This document shows, one piece after another, positions 1 through 8,143 of a DNA stretch of 64,000 bases. Below the pieces are notes generated by a model that saw only the letters and a program-made list of their open reading frames with translations, ran no database searches and had not been told where the DNA came from. The position numbers and the translations under genes are program-made. Numbering within the stretch: position 1 is the stretch's first letter; every line of letters starts with the position of its first letter. Source of the stretch: JACKII01 sp965222315 (GTDB lineage Bacteria; Pseudomonadota; Alphaproteobacteria; Bin95); NCBI GenBank assembly GCA_965222315.1, contig OZ244951.1:2294001-2358000 (forward strand), in the 5' to 3' direction.

Positions 1-291
1 ATCGTTGCAGATATAGATGTCGCCGGGGCTCATGTTCTCCGGGCCGATGGTCTGGAGGAAGTGCTGGACGGTGACGGGGAGGCATGCGTTGAAGCTGGGA
101 ATGCTCTCTGTGTTCTGGACGAGGGAGTGGCCGTCCGCGTCGGTTACGACGCAGGCGAAGTCGTTGCTCTCGTTCACCAGGGTGGAGAAGCTGGTGCGCT
201 GGATGGTCTTGGCGGCCTCGTCGGCGGCAGAGATCATGCGCCGCCAGATGACTTCCAGCGTGACGGCGTCGAAGGGGGCGGTGGTGGTCAT
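1..291 (-). CDS. hyuB: Hydantoinase B / oxoprolinase subunit HyuB, N-terminal part
   Basis: The N-terminal 97 residues are present and the rest lies beyond the window start. The protein opens MTTAPFDAVTLEVIWRRM and continues with a stretch (SFSTLVNESNDFACVV) typical of HyuB/N-methylhydantoinase B. Family members pair with HyuA to open cyclic amides such as hydantoins or 5-oxoproline with ATP. Finding it downstream of hyuA on the same strand supports the call. A small unrelated gene and a 74-bp gap separate it from hyuA, which is unusual because the two subunits normally lie next to each other. The substrate cannot be told from sequence. Confidence 0.85.
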   Translation of the reverse strand, partial: MTTTAPFDAVTLEVIWRRMISAADEAAKTIQRTSFSTLVNESNDFACVVTDADGHSLVQNTESIPSFNACLPVTVQHFLQTIGPENMSPGDIYICND

Positions 292-365
292 GGGATTTAT
301 ATCTTCGTCATTGTTAGGGGCGTAAGAGCAGGGCGGCGGCGCACTGTGGCCACTATAGATAATTG

Positions 366-686
366 CTAGTGGCAATTGTCCTGCGGTGGCGACCACAAGT
401 CCTTGTCGGATTTGATTGCAGTTACAACGTCTAAAGCGCGTTTGTGCATACCAGGGGCTGAGCTTAACCCCATGTGATCCGTCTCGATTTTGCAAAGATA
501 GTCTGCCACGACTTGGTCGGGCACGCCTCGCCGCAATTGACCCGCAGCCTGAATCAGATAGCCATCATATTCATCCGTAAACGCCTTTTTTTCCCAAGCG
601 TCGCCTTCTTCAAGCAAACCAAGTGGATCCCATAGCGTCCAACCTATGTCCCGCAGGCGAGAAAGACGCAGTTTGGGACGCATCAC
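366..686 (-). CDS. Small hypothetical protein inserted between hyuA and hyuB
   Basis: It encodes 106 residues with no signal peptide or membrane segment. The start is GTG, overlapping the hyuA stop (GTGA), with an in-frame ATG as the next codon; translation is probably coupled to hyuA. The N-terminal half reads RLRDIGWTLWDPLGL and then DEYDGYLIQAAGQLRRG. I recall this pattern, a WDPIGL block followed by DEYD-YL, from small uncharacterised alphaproteobacterial proteins, but I know no function. Base composition is visibly less GC-rich than hyuA, which suggests separate acquisition. The stop codon lies in the loop of a short imperfect inverted repeat (AATTGC/GCAATT). Confidence 0.6.
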   Translation of the reverse strand: MMRPKLRLSRLRDIGWTLWDPLGLLEEGDAWEKKAFTDEYDGYLIQAAGQLRRGVPDQVVADYLCKIETDHMGLSSAPGMHKRALDVVTAIKSDKDLWSPPQDNCH

Positions 687-2758
687 AAGTCCACCACGAT
701 GTTGCCGTCGTCGGCCACCTGCGCCTTGCCGCTCGGGCCGACGATGAGGGTGCTGGCGGCTTCCTCGATGACGGCGGGGCCGGCGAAGGTGAAGCCGGAT
801 GGCAGGTCGGCGCGGTCGTAGACGGGCGTCTCGACATAGCCGGAAGCCTCCGGGAAATAGATCCGGCGATGAGCACTTGGTTGCGGCTCGCCCTGGGCGG
901 CAACGGCGGCGCGGGGTCGCTCACCCGGCACTTCGACCGAAACGGCGGTGCGGATGTTAATGATCTCCACCGGCACGGCGGGTGGCGTGCGCGTGAATTT
1001 GGCGATGTAGGCGGCCTCGAACGCGGCGATCAGCGCGGGCTTGGAGGCTTCGCTGTAGGGGCCTGCGGGGAGCGACACCACCACTTCGAACGCCTGCCCG
1101 ACATAGCGCACGTCCGCCAGCCGCTCAATCCGGGCGGCGGCGGGGTCGAGGCCGGTGCCGGCGATTAAGTCCCGCGCCTCCTCTTCCAACCCGGCGAAGC
1201 GGGCCTCGAACGCGGGCCAGTCCAGCGAGTCCAATTCAGCTACGACCGAAGCGACCCGGTCCACCCGCGCCGGTGCGATCAGCAGGCCGACGGCGCTCGC
1301 CACGCCCGCCGCGGGCGGCACGATCAGGCGCTTGCAGCCGAGCTTCTGCGCGACGTGATAGCCGTGCAGCGGACCGCCGCCGCCGGTCGTCAACAGCGCG
1401 TAGCGGCGGGGGTCCTTGCCGCGTTCGGCGATGTGGACACGGGCGGCACCGGCCATGGCCTCGTTTGCAATATCGTGGATGCCCCAGGCGGCTTGTTCGG
1501 TGGAAAGCCCGGCCTGCGCGGCCAGGCGGGCGACAGCGGAGCGGGCCGCTTCCTTGTCGATCTGCATGGACCCGCCTGCGAAAAAGGCCGGGTTCAGGTA
1601 GCCTAGCAGGAAGTTGGCGTCGGTGACGGTGGCGTGCTCCCCTCCCCGGCCATAGCATGCGGGGCCGGGTTCGGAACCGGCGCTATCCGGACCGACCTGC
1701 AACAGGCCCAGCGCGTTCAACCGGGCGATGGAGCCGCCGCCCGCGCCGATCTCGATCAGTTCAATGGTGGAAATCTTGATCGGCAGGCCGGAGCCGTGGG
1801 CGAAACGCTTCTGGCGGGCTGCCTCGAAGTCGTAGGAGATCAGCGGCTGGCCGTCGTCCACGAGGCTGAGTTTCGCCGTTGTACCGCCCATGTCGAAGGC
1901 GAGCACGTGGCCGCCGCCGTCATGCTCGCCAAACCAGGCTCCTGCCAGCGCGCCCGCAGCCGGACCGCTTTCCAGGAGCGCGACGGGCGCCTGCTTCGCC
2001 TGATCCAGCGAGCCGAGGCCGCCATTGGAGAGCATCAATTGCAGGGGGGCGGTAATGCCGAGGCCCCCAAGTTCCTCCGCCAGCCGGTCGAGATATTGCG
2101 CTGCGAGCGGCTTGATGTAGGCGTTGACGACGGTAGTGGAGGCCCGCTCGAACTCGCGGATTTCGGGGGCGACTTCGATAGAGAGGCTGATTGCCAGGTC
2201 CGGCAGGGCTTCGGCCAGCGCCTCGCCCGCCGCCTGCTCGTGCGCCGGGTTGGCATAGGAGTGCAGGAAGACGACAGCGACTGAGGCGACGCCCTCGTCG
2301 CGCAGGGCTTCCGCCTCGTCGATCAGGGCGGAAAGGTCGAGGGGCACCCGTTCCTTGCCTTCGGCGTCGATGCGGCCAGCTACTTCCCGCCGCCATGCGC
2401 GGGGGGCAAGCGGCGCGGGTTTGGCGATGGAGAGGTCGTAGAGCTCGTATTTCCGCTCCCGCCCGATCTCCAGCACGTCCCGGAATCCCTCGGTCGTGAT
2501 CAGGCCGGTGGCGGCGCCCTTGCGCTCGATCGTGGCATTGGTGAAGAGGGTGGTCGCGTGGACGACGCGGCCGATGTCGGCGGCGGGCAGGGAGTCCTCC
2601 GAAAGCACCTGGCGGACGCCGCTGATGACGCCTTCCGCCGGATCGGTGTGGGTGGTCAGCACCTTGCGGGCGAACTGGCTGCCGTTGTCGTGGTCGAAGA
2701 CGACGATGTCGGTAAACGTACCGCCAATGTCGATGCCGAGAGAGTAGCGCGCGGACAT
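683..2758 (-). CDS. hyuA: Hydantoinase A / 5-oxoprolinase-type ATPase subunit HyuA
   Basis: A 691-residue protein of the hydantoinase/oxoprolinase A family, usual length. The N-terminal Hydant_A_N domain begins with the actin-like nucleotide-binding motif GIDIGGTFTD (residues 8-17). The central domain carries LLESGPAAGALAG (about 261-273) and a second phosphate-binding motif DMGGTTAK (289-296). A later EPGPACYGRGG block is also typical of the family. With HyuB it should carry out ATP-dependent opening of a cyclic imide, hydantoin or oxoproline. Acetone carboxylase beta subunits are related, but the hyuB neighbour favours the hydantoinase type. It is the first gene of a leftward operon. Confidence 0.9.
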   Translation of the reverse strand: MSARYSLGIDIGGTFTDIVVFDHDNGSQFARKVLTTHTDPAEGVISGVRQVLSEDSLPAADIGRVVHATTLFTNATIERKGAATGLITTEGFRDVLEIGRERKYELYDLSIAKPAPLAPRAWRREVAGRIDAEGKERVPLDLSALIDEAEALRDEGVASVAVVFLHSYANPAHEQAAGEALAEALPDLAISLSIEVAPEIREFERASTTVVNAYIKPLAAQYLDRLAEELGGLGITAPLQLMLSNGGLGSLDQAKQAPVALLESGPAAGALAGAWFGEHDGGGHVLAFDMGGTTAKLSLVDDGQPLISYDFEAARQKRFAHGSGLPIKISTIELIEIGAGGGSIARLNALGLLQVGPDSAGSEPGPACYGRGGEHATVTDANFLLGYLNPAFFAGGSMQIDKEAARSAVARLAAQAGLSTEQAAWGIHDIANEAMAGAARVHIAERGKDPRRYALLTTGGGGPLHGYHVAQKLGCKRLIVPPAAGVASAVGLLIAPARVDRVASVVAELDSLDWPAFEARFAGLEEEARDLIAGTGLDPAAARIERLADVRYVGQAFEVVVSLPAGPYSEASKPALIAAFEAAYIAKFTRTPPAVPVEIINIRTAVSVEVPGERPRAAVAAQGEPQPSAHRRIYFPEASGYVETPVYDRADLPSGFTFAGPAVIEEAASTLIVGPSGKAQVADDGNIVVDL

Positions 2759-2965
2759 TCTAATCCTTGCCTGAGGTTACGGGCTCACGGATGGTCAGAT
2801 GAAGAAAGAGCAAGTCATGTGCCAATCAGCCCGTCTATCCGGAACGGTACAGGCGATATACGGGACACAAGGCATATTGGCGAGCCAGGGCGGGCGAATG
2901 TTGCGTTCCTGCTGCCCGTTTCATCGTGGGCAGCTATTGAAAAGGCTGATGTTGCGGGCAATTGC

Positions 2966-4027
2966 CTACGCCCCCTGCCCGAAATGCGGCATAACCTCTT
3001 CGGCGAACAGGCGCATGGAACGCTCGGCTTCGGTGAAGTCGAGGTTATGAAAGTTGACCTGCATGGTGGCGTGCTCGAAGCCGCCGGTTTCTTCCTGGTA
3101 CATGTTGATATTCTCGATGATCTCTTGCGGCGTCCCGATCCAGGCTGCGCCCTTGGCGATCTGGGTGTCGGTGTTCTCTTTCTGCATGGCGGCGATGATC
3201 TTGTCATAACCAGGATAGTCGGCGGAGTTCATGCCGCCGAGCCAATCGCTCGCCCCCTCCACCAACGATTTCAGGTAGGCGTCTAGCTGCGGACGGGCGA
3301 TCTCTACGGCCTTCTTGCCATCCGGGTGACAGAACATGTGATGGGCCAGCATGACCTCTCCCCTGCCCGGATGCCCGGCCTTGGCACGGGCCTCCCGGTA
3401 GATGCCGATCAGTTCCTTCATGGCCGCGCCCAGCATCGGCACGCACATGATGTTGTGACCGGCCTTGCCCGCGAACTCGAAGGATGACGGGGTCGCCAGG
3501 GCGGCGACGTAGAAGGGCGGGCGCGGCTGCTGGGTCGGGCGGGGGTAGGTGGTGGTCTCCGTGATCTGGTGGAACCGGCCCGCGTGGGTGACATTTTGCT
3601 GCTCCAGTAGCAGGCGCACCTGCTCCAACCCTTCCTGGAAGCGGGCAACGCTCTCGTCAGGCGACACGCCGAAGCGGCGGAATTCGTGGGGTAGGAAGGC
3701 GCGCGCGAAGCCGACGTCGAGCCGGCCATTCGAAATGGCGTCCAGCATCCCGATTTCGCCAGCCAGCTTCAGCGGGTTGTTGAAGGCGGGCAGCACCGCG
3801 CCGGTGATCATGCGCGCCTTCTTGGTGCGGGCAGCAGCAGCGGCAAGGAAGACGATAGGGTTCGGCGAGTAGCCACCATAGTAATGGAAGTGGTGCTCCA
3901 CGATGCGCACATGGCTGTAGCCGAGCGGGTCCACCATATCCACCAGCTTCAGCGCCTCATCGAAATACCGGTCGGCGGCTTTGTGCTGCGGCCCCACGTC
4001 GGGGAAGAATTGAATGCCGAATTCCAT
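2966..4027 (-). CDS. LLM-class flavin-dependent oxidoreductase (bacterial luciferase family)
   Basis: A 353-residue TIM-barrel flavin enzyme of the luciferase-like monooxygenase family. Typical features are the start MEFGIQFFPDVG, the block VRIVEHHFHYYGG, NGRLDVGFARAFLPHEF, and a C-terminal GTPQEIIENI segment. The chosen ATG has a GGAGA sequence 8-12 bases upstream; an upstream in-frame ATG would add seven residues. Members use FMNH2 (or F420 in other phyla) and O2 to oxidise small organic substrates, with a separate flavin reductase supplying reduced flavin. No reductase gene is adjacent. It is one of four distant paralogues in this window, and the substrate is unknown. Confidence 0.85.
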   Translation of the reverse strand: MEFGIQFFPDVGPQHKAADRYFDEALKLVDMVDPLGYSHVRIVEHHFHYYGGYSPNPIVFLAAAAARTKKARMITGAVLPAFNNPLKLAGEIGMLDAISNGRLDVGFARAFLPHEFRRFGVSPDESVARFQEGLEQVRLLLEQQNVTHAGRFHQITETTTYPRPTQQPRPPFYVAALATPSSFEFAGKAGHNIMCVPMLGAAMKELIGIYREARAKAGHPGRGEVMLAHHMFCHPDGKKAVEIARPQLDAYLKSLVEGASDWLGGMNSADYPGYDKIIAAMQKENTDTQIAKGAAWIGTPQEIIENINMYQEETGGFEHATMQVNFHNLDFTEAERSMRLFAEEVMPHFGQGA

Positions 4028-4118
4028 GGCCGAGTGTCTCCAGTCCAAAAGGCATTGTTCTGCCCTCGATCACATACCTTAACGGCGGCCACTGCCTGGG
4101 GAAAGCAACCGGGTTGTC

Positions 4119-5540
4119 TCAAGTGCGCCGGTCGCCGGCAGCCGATGGCGGCAGGATATCCCTGGCGCCTTCAGGCGGGATCCCTTCCGCCGCTTGGGCC
4201 TCTGCCTCCCCTTCCTCGCTGGTCAGGCCGCCTTCAGCCGCCGTCGCCGCGGCGTCCGGCTCAACGGCCAATGGCGGCGCCGGCTCTATCGCCCTCTCGG
4301 ACCCGGCGGTCGGCGGCACAGATGGAAGCTCGGAGGTAACGATCGGAACGCCCTGTGGAAACACGACCTCGCGCGCCTCGTCCGGCATCGAAATGCCTTC
4401 CGCAATCAGGGCCCGTTTCAGCAGGCGGTAGAGCGCCGATTTTACCTTCTGCGGCGAGTGGACGTGGCCGTCGAACCAAAAATAGACACGCAAATTCACT
4501 GTTGCCGCCCCTAGCGAGTCGACCAGCACCATTGGCGCTGGATCGGCCTGCACCGCCGGATGGTCGGCGAGCACGCGGCTGATGATCGTCTGGGCGGATG
4601 CCACGGAATCGTCGAAGCCAATGCCGACTTGCAGGGTCTCCCGGCGGTGCGGGGCGCTGGAGAAGTTGACGATCACGCTCTTGAACACCGCCGCGTTGGG
4701 AATGACGATGTGGTTGCCTTCGAGCGATACCAGAATGGTGCTGCGGGAGTTCATGTTGCGCACCATGCCCTGGTGGCCTGCGACCAGGATCATGTCGCCC
4801 CGCTGGAACGGCTGCCGGATGCTGAGCAGGATGCCGGCGAGGAAATTCTCCGCGATGTCGCGGAAGGCGAAACCGACGACGATGCCGATCACGCCGGCGC
4901 CGCCCAGTACCGACAGGGCGAGCGATGTCAGGCCCGCGATTTGCAGCACGATATAGATGCCGACCAGCATGACCGGCAATGCAACCACATTTCCGATCAG
5001 TTGGACCAGCATGGGCGATTGCACACGCCGGCCAAGGCCCCAGCGCACGCCCCTGCGCACCCAACGTGCCAGCAGCCAGAAGACCGGAATCAGGATCAGC
5101 GCCAGCACGACCAGGGGCAGCGCCGCCACCATATCCCGTGCCAGCGCCGCTAGCGCATCCGTGGCCGGTTTGATGCTCCAGTTCCAGCGAGTATCGACGC
5201 GGATATTGTTGACCACAGCAACGACTTGCTCGGTCTTGCTTGCCAAGTCACGCGCCCAGGTTTTCTGGCGGTCGGTTGCGGCAACGCCTTCCAGGAAAAC
5301 GATGCCTTCGTCGGCTCGAACCCCGATGCCGGTATACCAGCCGGTCGCCTCCAAAATGCCGGCGAGCCGTTCTTCGATGTCGCTGTCGCGCGCGGTACGG
5401 TCGATCGCGACGGTGCCTGGCTCCGTGGGCGCAGCGTTTTCATCGCCCGCGGCGGGTTGAGCCAGCGCAACACCGCCCATGCTCTGGAAGAACAGCAACA
5501 AAAGCAGAAGCGAGACGAAAACCGGGGATGCCTTGGCCAT
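4119..5540 (-). CDS. MscS-type mechanosensitive channel with N-terminal BON domain
   Basis: A 473-residue inner-membrane protein. It has a signal peptide (about 1-27, ending ALAQ), then a periplasmic BON-like domain (about 53-116) with the pattern GIVFLEGVA...VVNNIRV. Three membrane segments follow near 135-160, 177-203 and 209-241. The last contains the pore signature GAGVIGIVVGFAFRDIAENF, followed by the beta-domain entry QPFQRGDMI. The C-terminal 70 residues are Ala/Glu/Pro-rich and probably disordered. The expected role is release of solutes at hypo-osmotic shock. The BON domain may tether the channel to membrane or outer envelope. It is divergent from the monooxygenase gene to its right. 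Confidence 0.88.
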   Translation of the reverse strand: MAKASPVFVSLLLLLLFFQSMGGVALAQPAAGDENAAPTEPGTVAIDRTARDSDIEERLAGILEATGWYTGIGVRADEGIVFLEGVAATDRQKTWARDLASKTEQVVAVVNNIRVDTRWNWSIKPATDALAALARDMVAALPLVVLALILIPVFWLLARWVRRGVRWGLGRRVQSPMLVQLIGNVVALPVMLVGIYIVLQIAGLTSLALSVLGGAGVIGIVVGFAFRDIAENFLAGILLSIRQPFQRGDMILVAGHQGMVRNMNSRSTILVSLEGNHIVIPNAAVFKSVIVNFSSAPHRRETLQVGIGFDDSVASAQTIISRVLADHPAVQADPAPMVLVDSLGAATVNLRVYFWFDGHVHSPQKVKSALYRLLKRALIAEGISMPDEAREVVFPQGVPIVTSELPSVPPTAGSERAIEPAPPLAVEPDAAATAAEGGLTSEEGEAEAQAAEGIPPEGARDILPPSAAGDRRT

Positions 5541-5736
5541 TGGTCAACCGCGTCCTAAAGCGTCAAGATCGGGTCAAGGCCCGCTGCCCGCAAGGTATGA
5601 TACGGCAATATGCATGGCCAGGGCTGCGTTGACGAGTTGGTGTACGCCAGGCGTTGACGTTAGGCTGACCCTTGGCTGGAGCGTCTCGTCCGCTGGCCAT
5701 CATTCCAAAACGATCAAGAGAACGGCCGGAACCGCC

Positions 5737-7104
5737 ATGCCCCAGGAACTTCTCCTCAACGCGTTTCACATGAATTGCATCGGCCACCAGTCGCATGGGC
5801 TCTGGCGTCATCCGCGCGACACGGCCCGGCATTATAACACGCTCTCCTACTGGGTCGATTTGGCGAAGACGCTCGAACGGGGTCTGTTTGACGGGCTGTT
5901 TATGGCGGACGTTTTGGGGGTCTATGACGTTTATGGCGGCTCGCCCGACGCGGCGCTGCGGAACGCGACCCAGGTACCGGTCAACGATCCCCTGATGACC
6001 GTGCCCGCCATGGCGATGGCGACCGAGCATCTGGGTTTCGGGGTGACCTGCACCCTCAGCTACGAGCCTCCCTATACGTTTGCGCGCCGGATGAGCACGC
6101 TGGATCATCTGACCAACGGCCGGATCGGCTGGAACATCGTGACCGGCTACCTGAACAGCGCGGCGCAGGGCATGGGCCAGCAGGGACAGGAGAGCCACGA
6201 CCGCCGCTATGAGATGGCAGAGGACTACATGCAGGTGGTCTACAAGCTCTGGGAAGGAAGCTGGGCGGACGATGCGGTGGTGGAGGACCGGGCGGCGGGC
6301 ATCTTCGCCAACCCGGAGCGGGTGCGCCGGGTGCAGCATGACGGGCCGTTCTATCAGTTGGACGCCATGCACCTCTGCGAGCCATCGCCCCAGCGGACGC
6401 CCCTGCTCTACCAGGCAGGCGCGTCGGAAATGGGGCGGGCGTTTGCCGCCAGGAATGCGGAATGCCTGTTCATCGCCGGCACGTCGAAGGAGTGGATCGG
6501 AGCCTATGTGAAGGACATGCGGCGGCGGGCGGTAGACGCCGGGCGGCGGGCGGGTGATCTGAAGATCTTTGCCATCGGCACGCCGGTTGTCGGCGACTCG
6601 CGGACAGAGGCGGAGGAGAAACTGGCGGACTACCGCCAGTACGTTCGGACGGAGGGCGCGCTGGCGCAATTGTCGGGGGCGCTGGGTATCAACCTCGCGC
6701 AGTTCGATCCGGACACGCCTGTGTCCGCCCTCGCCGGCCAGAAGACCGACGCGACCCAGACAGCGCTGGAGACTTTGGCGAGGCACAGCGGCAACGGCGA
6801 TTGGACCATCCGGCAGATGGGCGAGTTTGCGGGCGTCGGCGGCCGCACGCCGATGTTTGTCGGCACCGGCGGAGAGATCGCGGAAGAGATGATCGCCTGG
6901 ATGGACGAGACTGGCATCGACGGACTCAACCTCGCCTATGCCGTCATGCCGGAGACGTTCGAGGATGTGGTGAACAAAGTGGTGCCGGAATTGCAGAACC
7001 GGGGGCGCTACAAGACTGCCTACCGCGAAGGTTCCATGCGGGAGAAGCTGTATGGGCATCCGCGGCTGGGGGAAAGCCACCCGGCGGCGAGGTATAGGTG
7101 GTAA
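5737..7104 (+). CDS. NtaA/SnaA/DszA-type FMN-dependent monooxygenase
   Basis: A 455-residue protein of the nitrilotriacetate/desulfurisation monooxygenase branch of the luciferase superfamily. It shows HMNCIGHQSHGLWRHP near the start, the substrate-proximal WVDLAKTLERGLFDGLFMAD, and the diagnostic NGRIGWNIVTGYLNSAA (about residues 127-143). The reading frame stays open further upstream, but homology begins at the ATG MPQELLLNAF. This branch typically uses FMNH2 from a partner reductase and attacks chelators, sulfones or dibenzothiophene derivatives. No reductase gene is adjacent. It may end at the palindromic terminator-like element downstream. Confidence 0.87.
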   Translation: MPQELLLNAFHMNCIGHQSHGLWRHPRDTARHYNTLSYWVDLAKTLERGLFDGLFMADVLGVYDVYGGSPDAALRNATQVPVNDPLMTVPAMAMATEHLGFGVTCTLSYEPPYTFARRMSTLDHLTNGRIGWNIVTGYLNSAAQGMGQQGQESHDRRYEMAEDYMQVVYKLWEGSWADDAVVEDRAAGIFANPERVRRVQHDGPFYQLDAMHLCEPSPQRTPLLYQAGASEMGRAFAARNAECLFIAGTSKEWIGAYVKDMRRRAVDAGRRAGDLKIFAIGTPVVGDSRTEAEEKLADYRQYVRTEGALAQLSGALGINLAQFDPDTPVSALAGQKTDATQTALETLARHSGNGDWTIRQMGEFAGVGGRTPMFVGTGGEIAEEMIAWMDETGIDGLNLAYAVMPETFEDVVNKVVPELQNRGRYKTAYREGSMREKLYGHPRLGESHPAARYRW

Positions 7105-7256
7105 GCCGCATTTAGCCCCGGCGGGTTTGCTTTCGCGTTGCGGGGGCCCACATAGAGATGGGTAAAGAAATGGTCCGGTCCGTGCCTCGGCTGTCCTATG
7201 CCGGCAAAATAGATAAATGAAAGATGAATGGACTGGAAATATAGTTAACGCGTTCG

Positions 7257-7347
7257 ATCTACATTGCATCTACAGCGGGTAAACCCGGCATCTACATTTT
7301 CCGGCCAAAATGTAGATTTTTGTCGATAAATGTAGATGAATGTAGAT
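7257..7347. repeat. Array of six ATCTACA/TGTAGAT heptamers (3 + 3 inverted)
   Basis: ATCTACA occurs at 7257, 7268 and 7290, and its complement TGTAGAT at 7311, 7331 and 7341. Within each half the copies are spaced 10-11 or 20-22 bp apart, one or two helical turns, and the two halves face each other. The array fills much of the 375-bp intergenic region between the monooxygenase and the EthD-like gene; I see nothing else coding there. The layout resembles a multi-site operator for a regulator binding one face of DNA, but I do not recognise the motif. Confidence 0.6.
7290..7321 (+). terminator. Perfect 11-bp inverted repeat with T tract; terminator or operator core
   Basis: ATCTACATTTT and AAAATGTAGAT are exact inverse complements separated by CCGGCC, and the right arm runs straight into five T residues. 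On the plus strand this could terminate transcription of the upstream monooxygenase gene, although the stem is AT-rich for a terminator. The same heptamer forms the surrounding array, so the palindrome may instead be the highest-affinity operator. Sequence alone does not decide between the two. Confidence 0.45.
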
Positions 7348-7479
7348 GTTTTCCCCGGCAGGCACCGGGCGTTAACCTTTTGGGCTGCGTGAGGCCCGTC
7401 GGGCGTTGGGTGCTGGCCTTTGCCGCGGAGGGCTGCCATCTTCAGGGCAATCGCATTCACATAGCATGAGGATACGCCG

Positions 7480-8133
7480 ATGCCCTCCCCTCACCCCACC
7501 GGCCTGCTCGCCGTTGCCTTCGACTTCGCCACGGCCCACGCGGACGAGTTCCACGATTGGTACGATCTGGAGCACATCCCGGAGCGCCAGGCGGTGCCGG
7601 GCTTTGGCCTATGCGAGCGCTTTATTGGGGTCGATGAACCGACCGCAGCCCTGGCCATCTACGACCTGGACACGTTGGATGTGCTGAAGTCGGAGGCCTA
7701 CAAGGCTGTTGCCTATGACAACCTCTCGCCCTGGTCGAACCGCGTGACAGGGATGTGCAAGCGGCTATGCCGGTTCGAAGGCGCGCTGACGACCAAGGAC
7801 GCCCCGGCCTCGCCCGCCGGCGCTGGTGGCTTCTTGCTGAACGGCATGAACTGTGCGCCGGAAGGCGAGGACGACTTCAACAAGTGGTACGAGGAGGAGC
7901 ACATACCGGCGCTCGCCGCCGTGCCGGGTACCATCCTCGCCCGCCGCTACATTGCGCCGGAGGGTGCGGTGACGACCCACAAGTTCATGGCCATCTATCA
8001 CCTGGAAGACCCTGACGTGACCCGCACGGAAGCCTGGGCAAAGGCCGTCGATACGCCCTGGACCCGCAGCGTGCGCCCCCACATGCGGGACCGCTGCCGT
8101 ATCCTCGCCAAGCGCTACGTCCGCGGCGGGTAA
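7480..8133 (+). CDS. Duplicated EthD/Dabb-like ferredoxin-fold protein
   Basis: A 217-residue cytosolic protein made of two similar halves. The first has DEFHDWYDLEHIPERQAVPGF (about residues 23-43) and the second DDFNKWYEEEHIPALAAVPG (about 130-149). This W-Y-x-x-E-H-I-P pattern is typical of dimeric alpha/beta-barrel EthD-like proteins; here the dimer appears fused in one chain. The ATG is preceded by an AGGA sequence. The glutamine-synthetase-like gene starts 10 bases after its stop, so the two are probably co-transcribed. EthD-fold proteins act as small oxygenases, isomerases or accessory proteins, and the role here is unknown. Confidence 0.72.
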   Translation: MPSPHPTGLLAVAFDFATAHADEFHDWYDLEHIPERQAVPGFGLCERFIGVDEPTAALAIYDLDTLDVLKSEAYKAVAYDNLSPWSNRVTGMCKRLCRFEGALTTKDAPASPAGAGGFLLNGMNCAPEGEDDFNKWYEEEHIPALAAVPGTILARRYIAPEGAVTTHKFMAIYHLEDPDVTRTEAWAKAVDTPWTRSVRPHMRDRCRILAKRYVRGG

Positions 8134-8143
8134 GGCTCAAGAG

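Noticed and set aside
357..380. Short inverted repeat AATTGC/GCAATT at the end of the small hyu-operon gene
   Set aside because: The stem is short and AT-rich with no T tract; not enough for a terminator call.
5563..7269. 568-codon open frame antisense to the NtaA-type monooxygenase
   Set aside because: It is low-complexity in His/Arg/Val with no family motif, and the opposite strand is a clear enzyme; high GC keeps antisense frames open.
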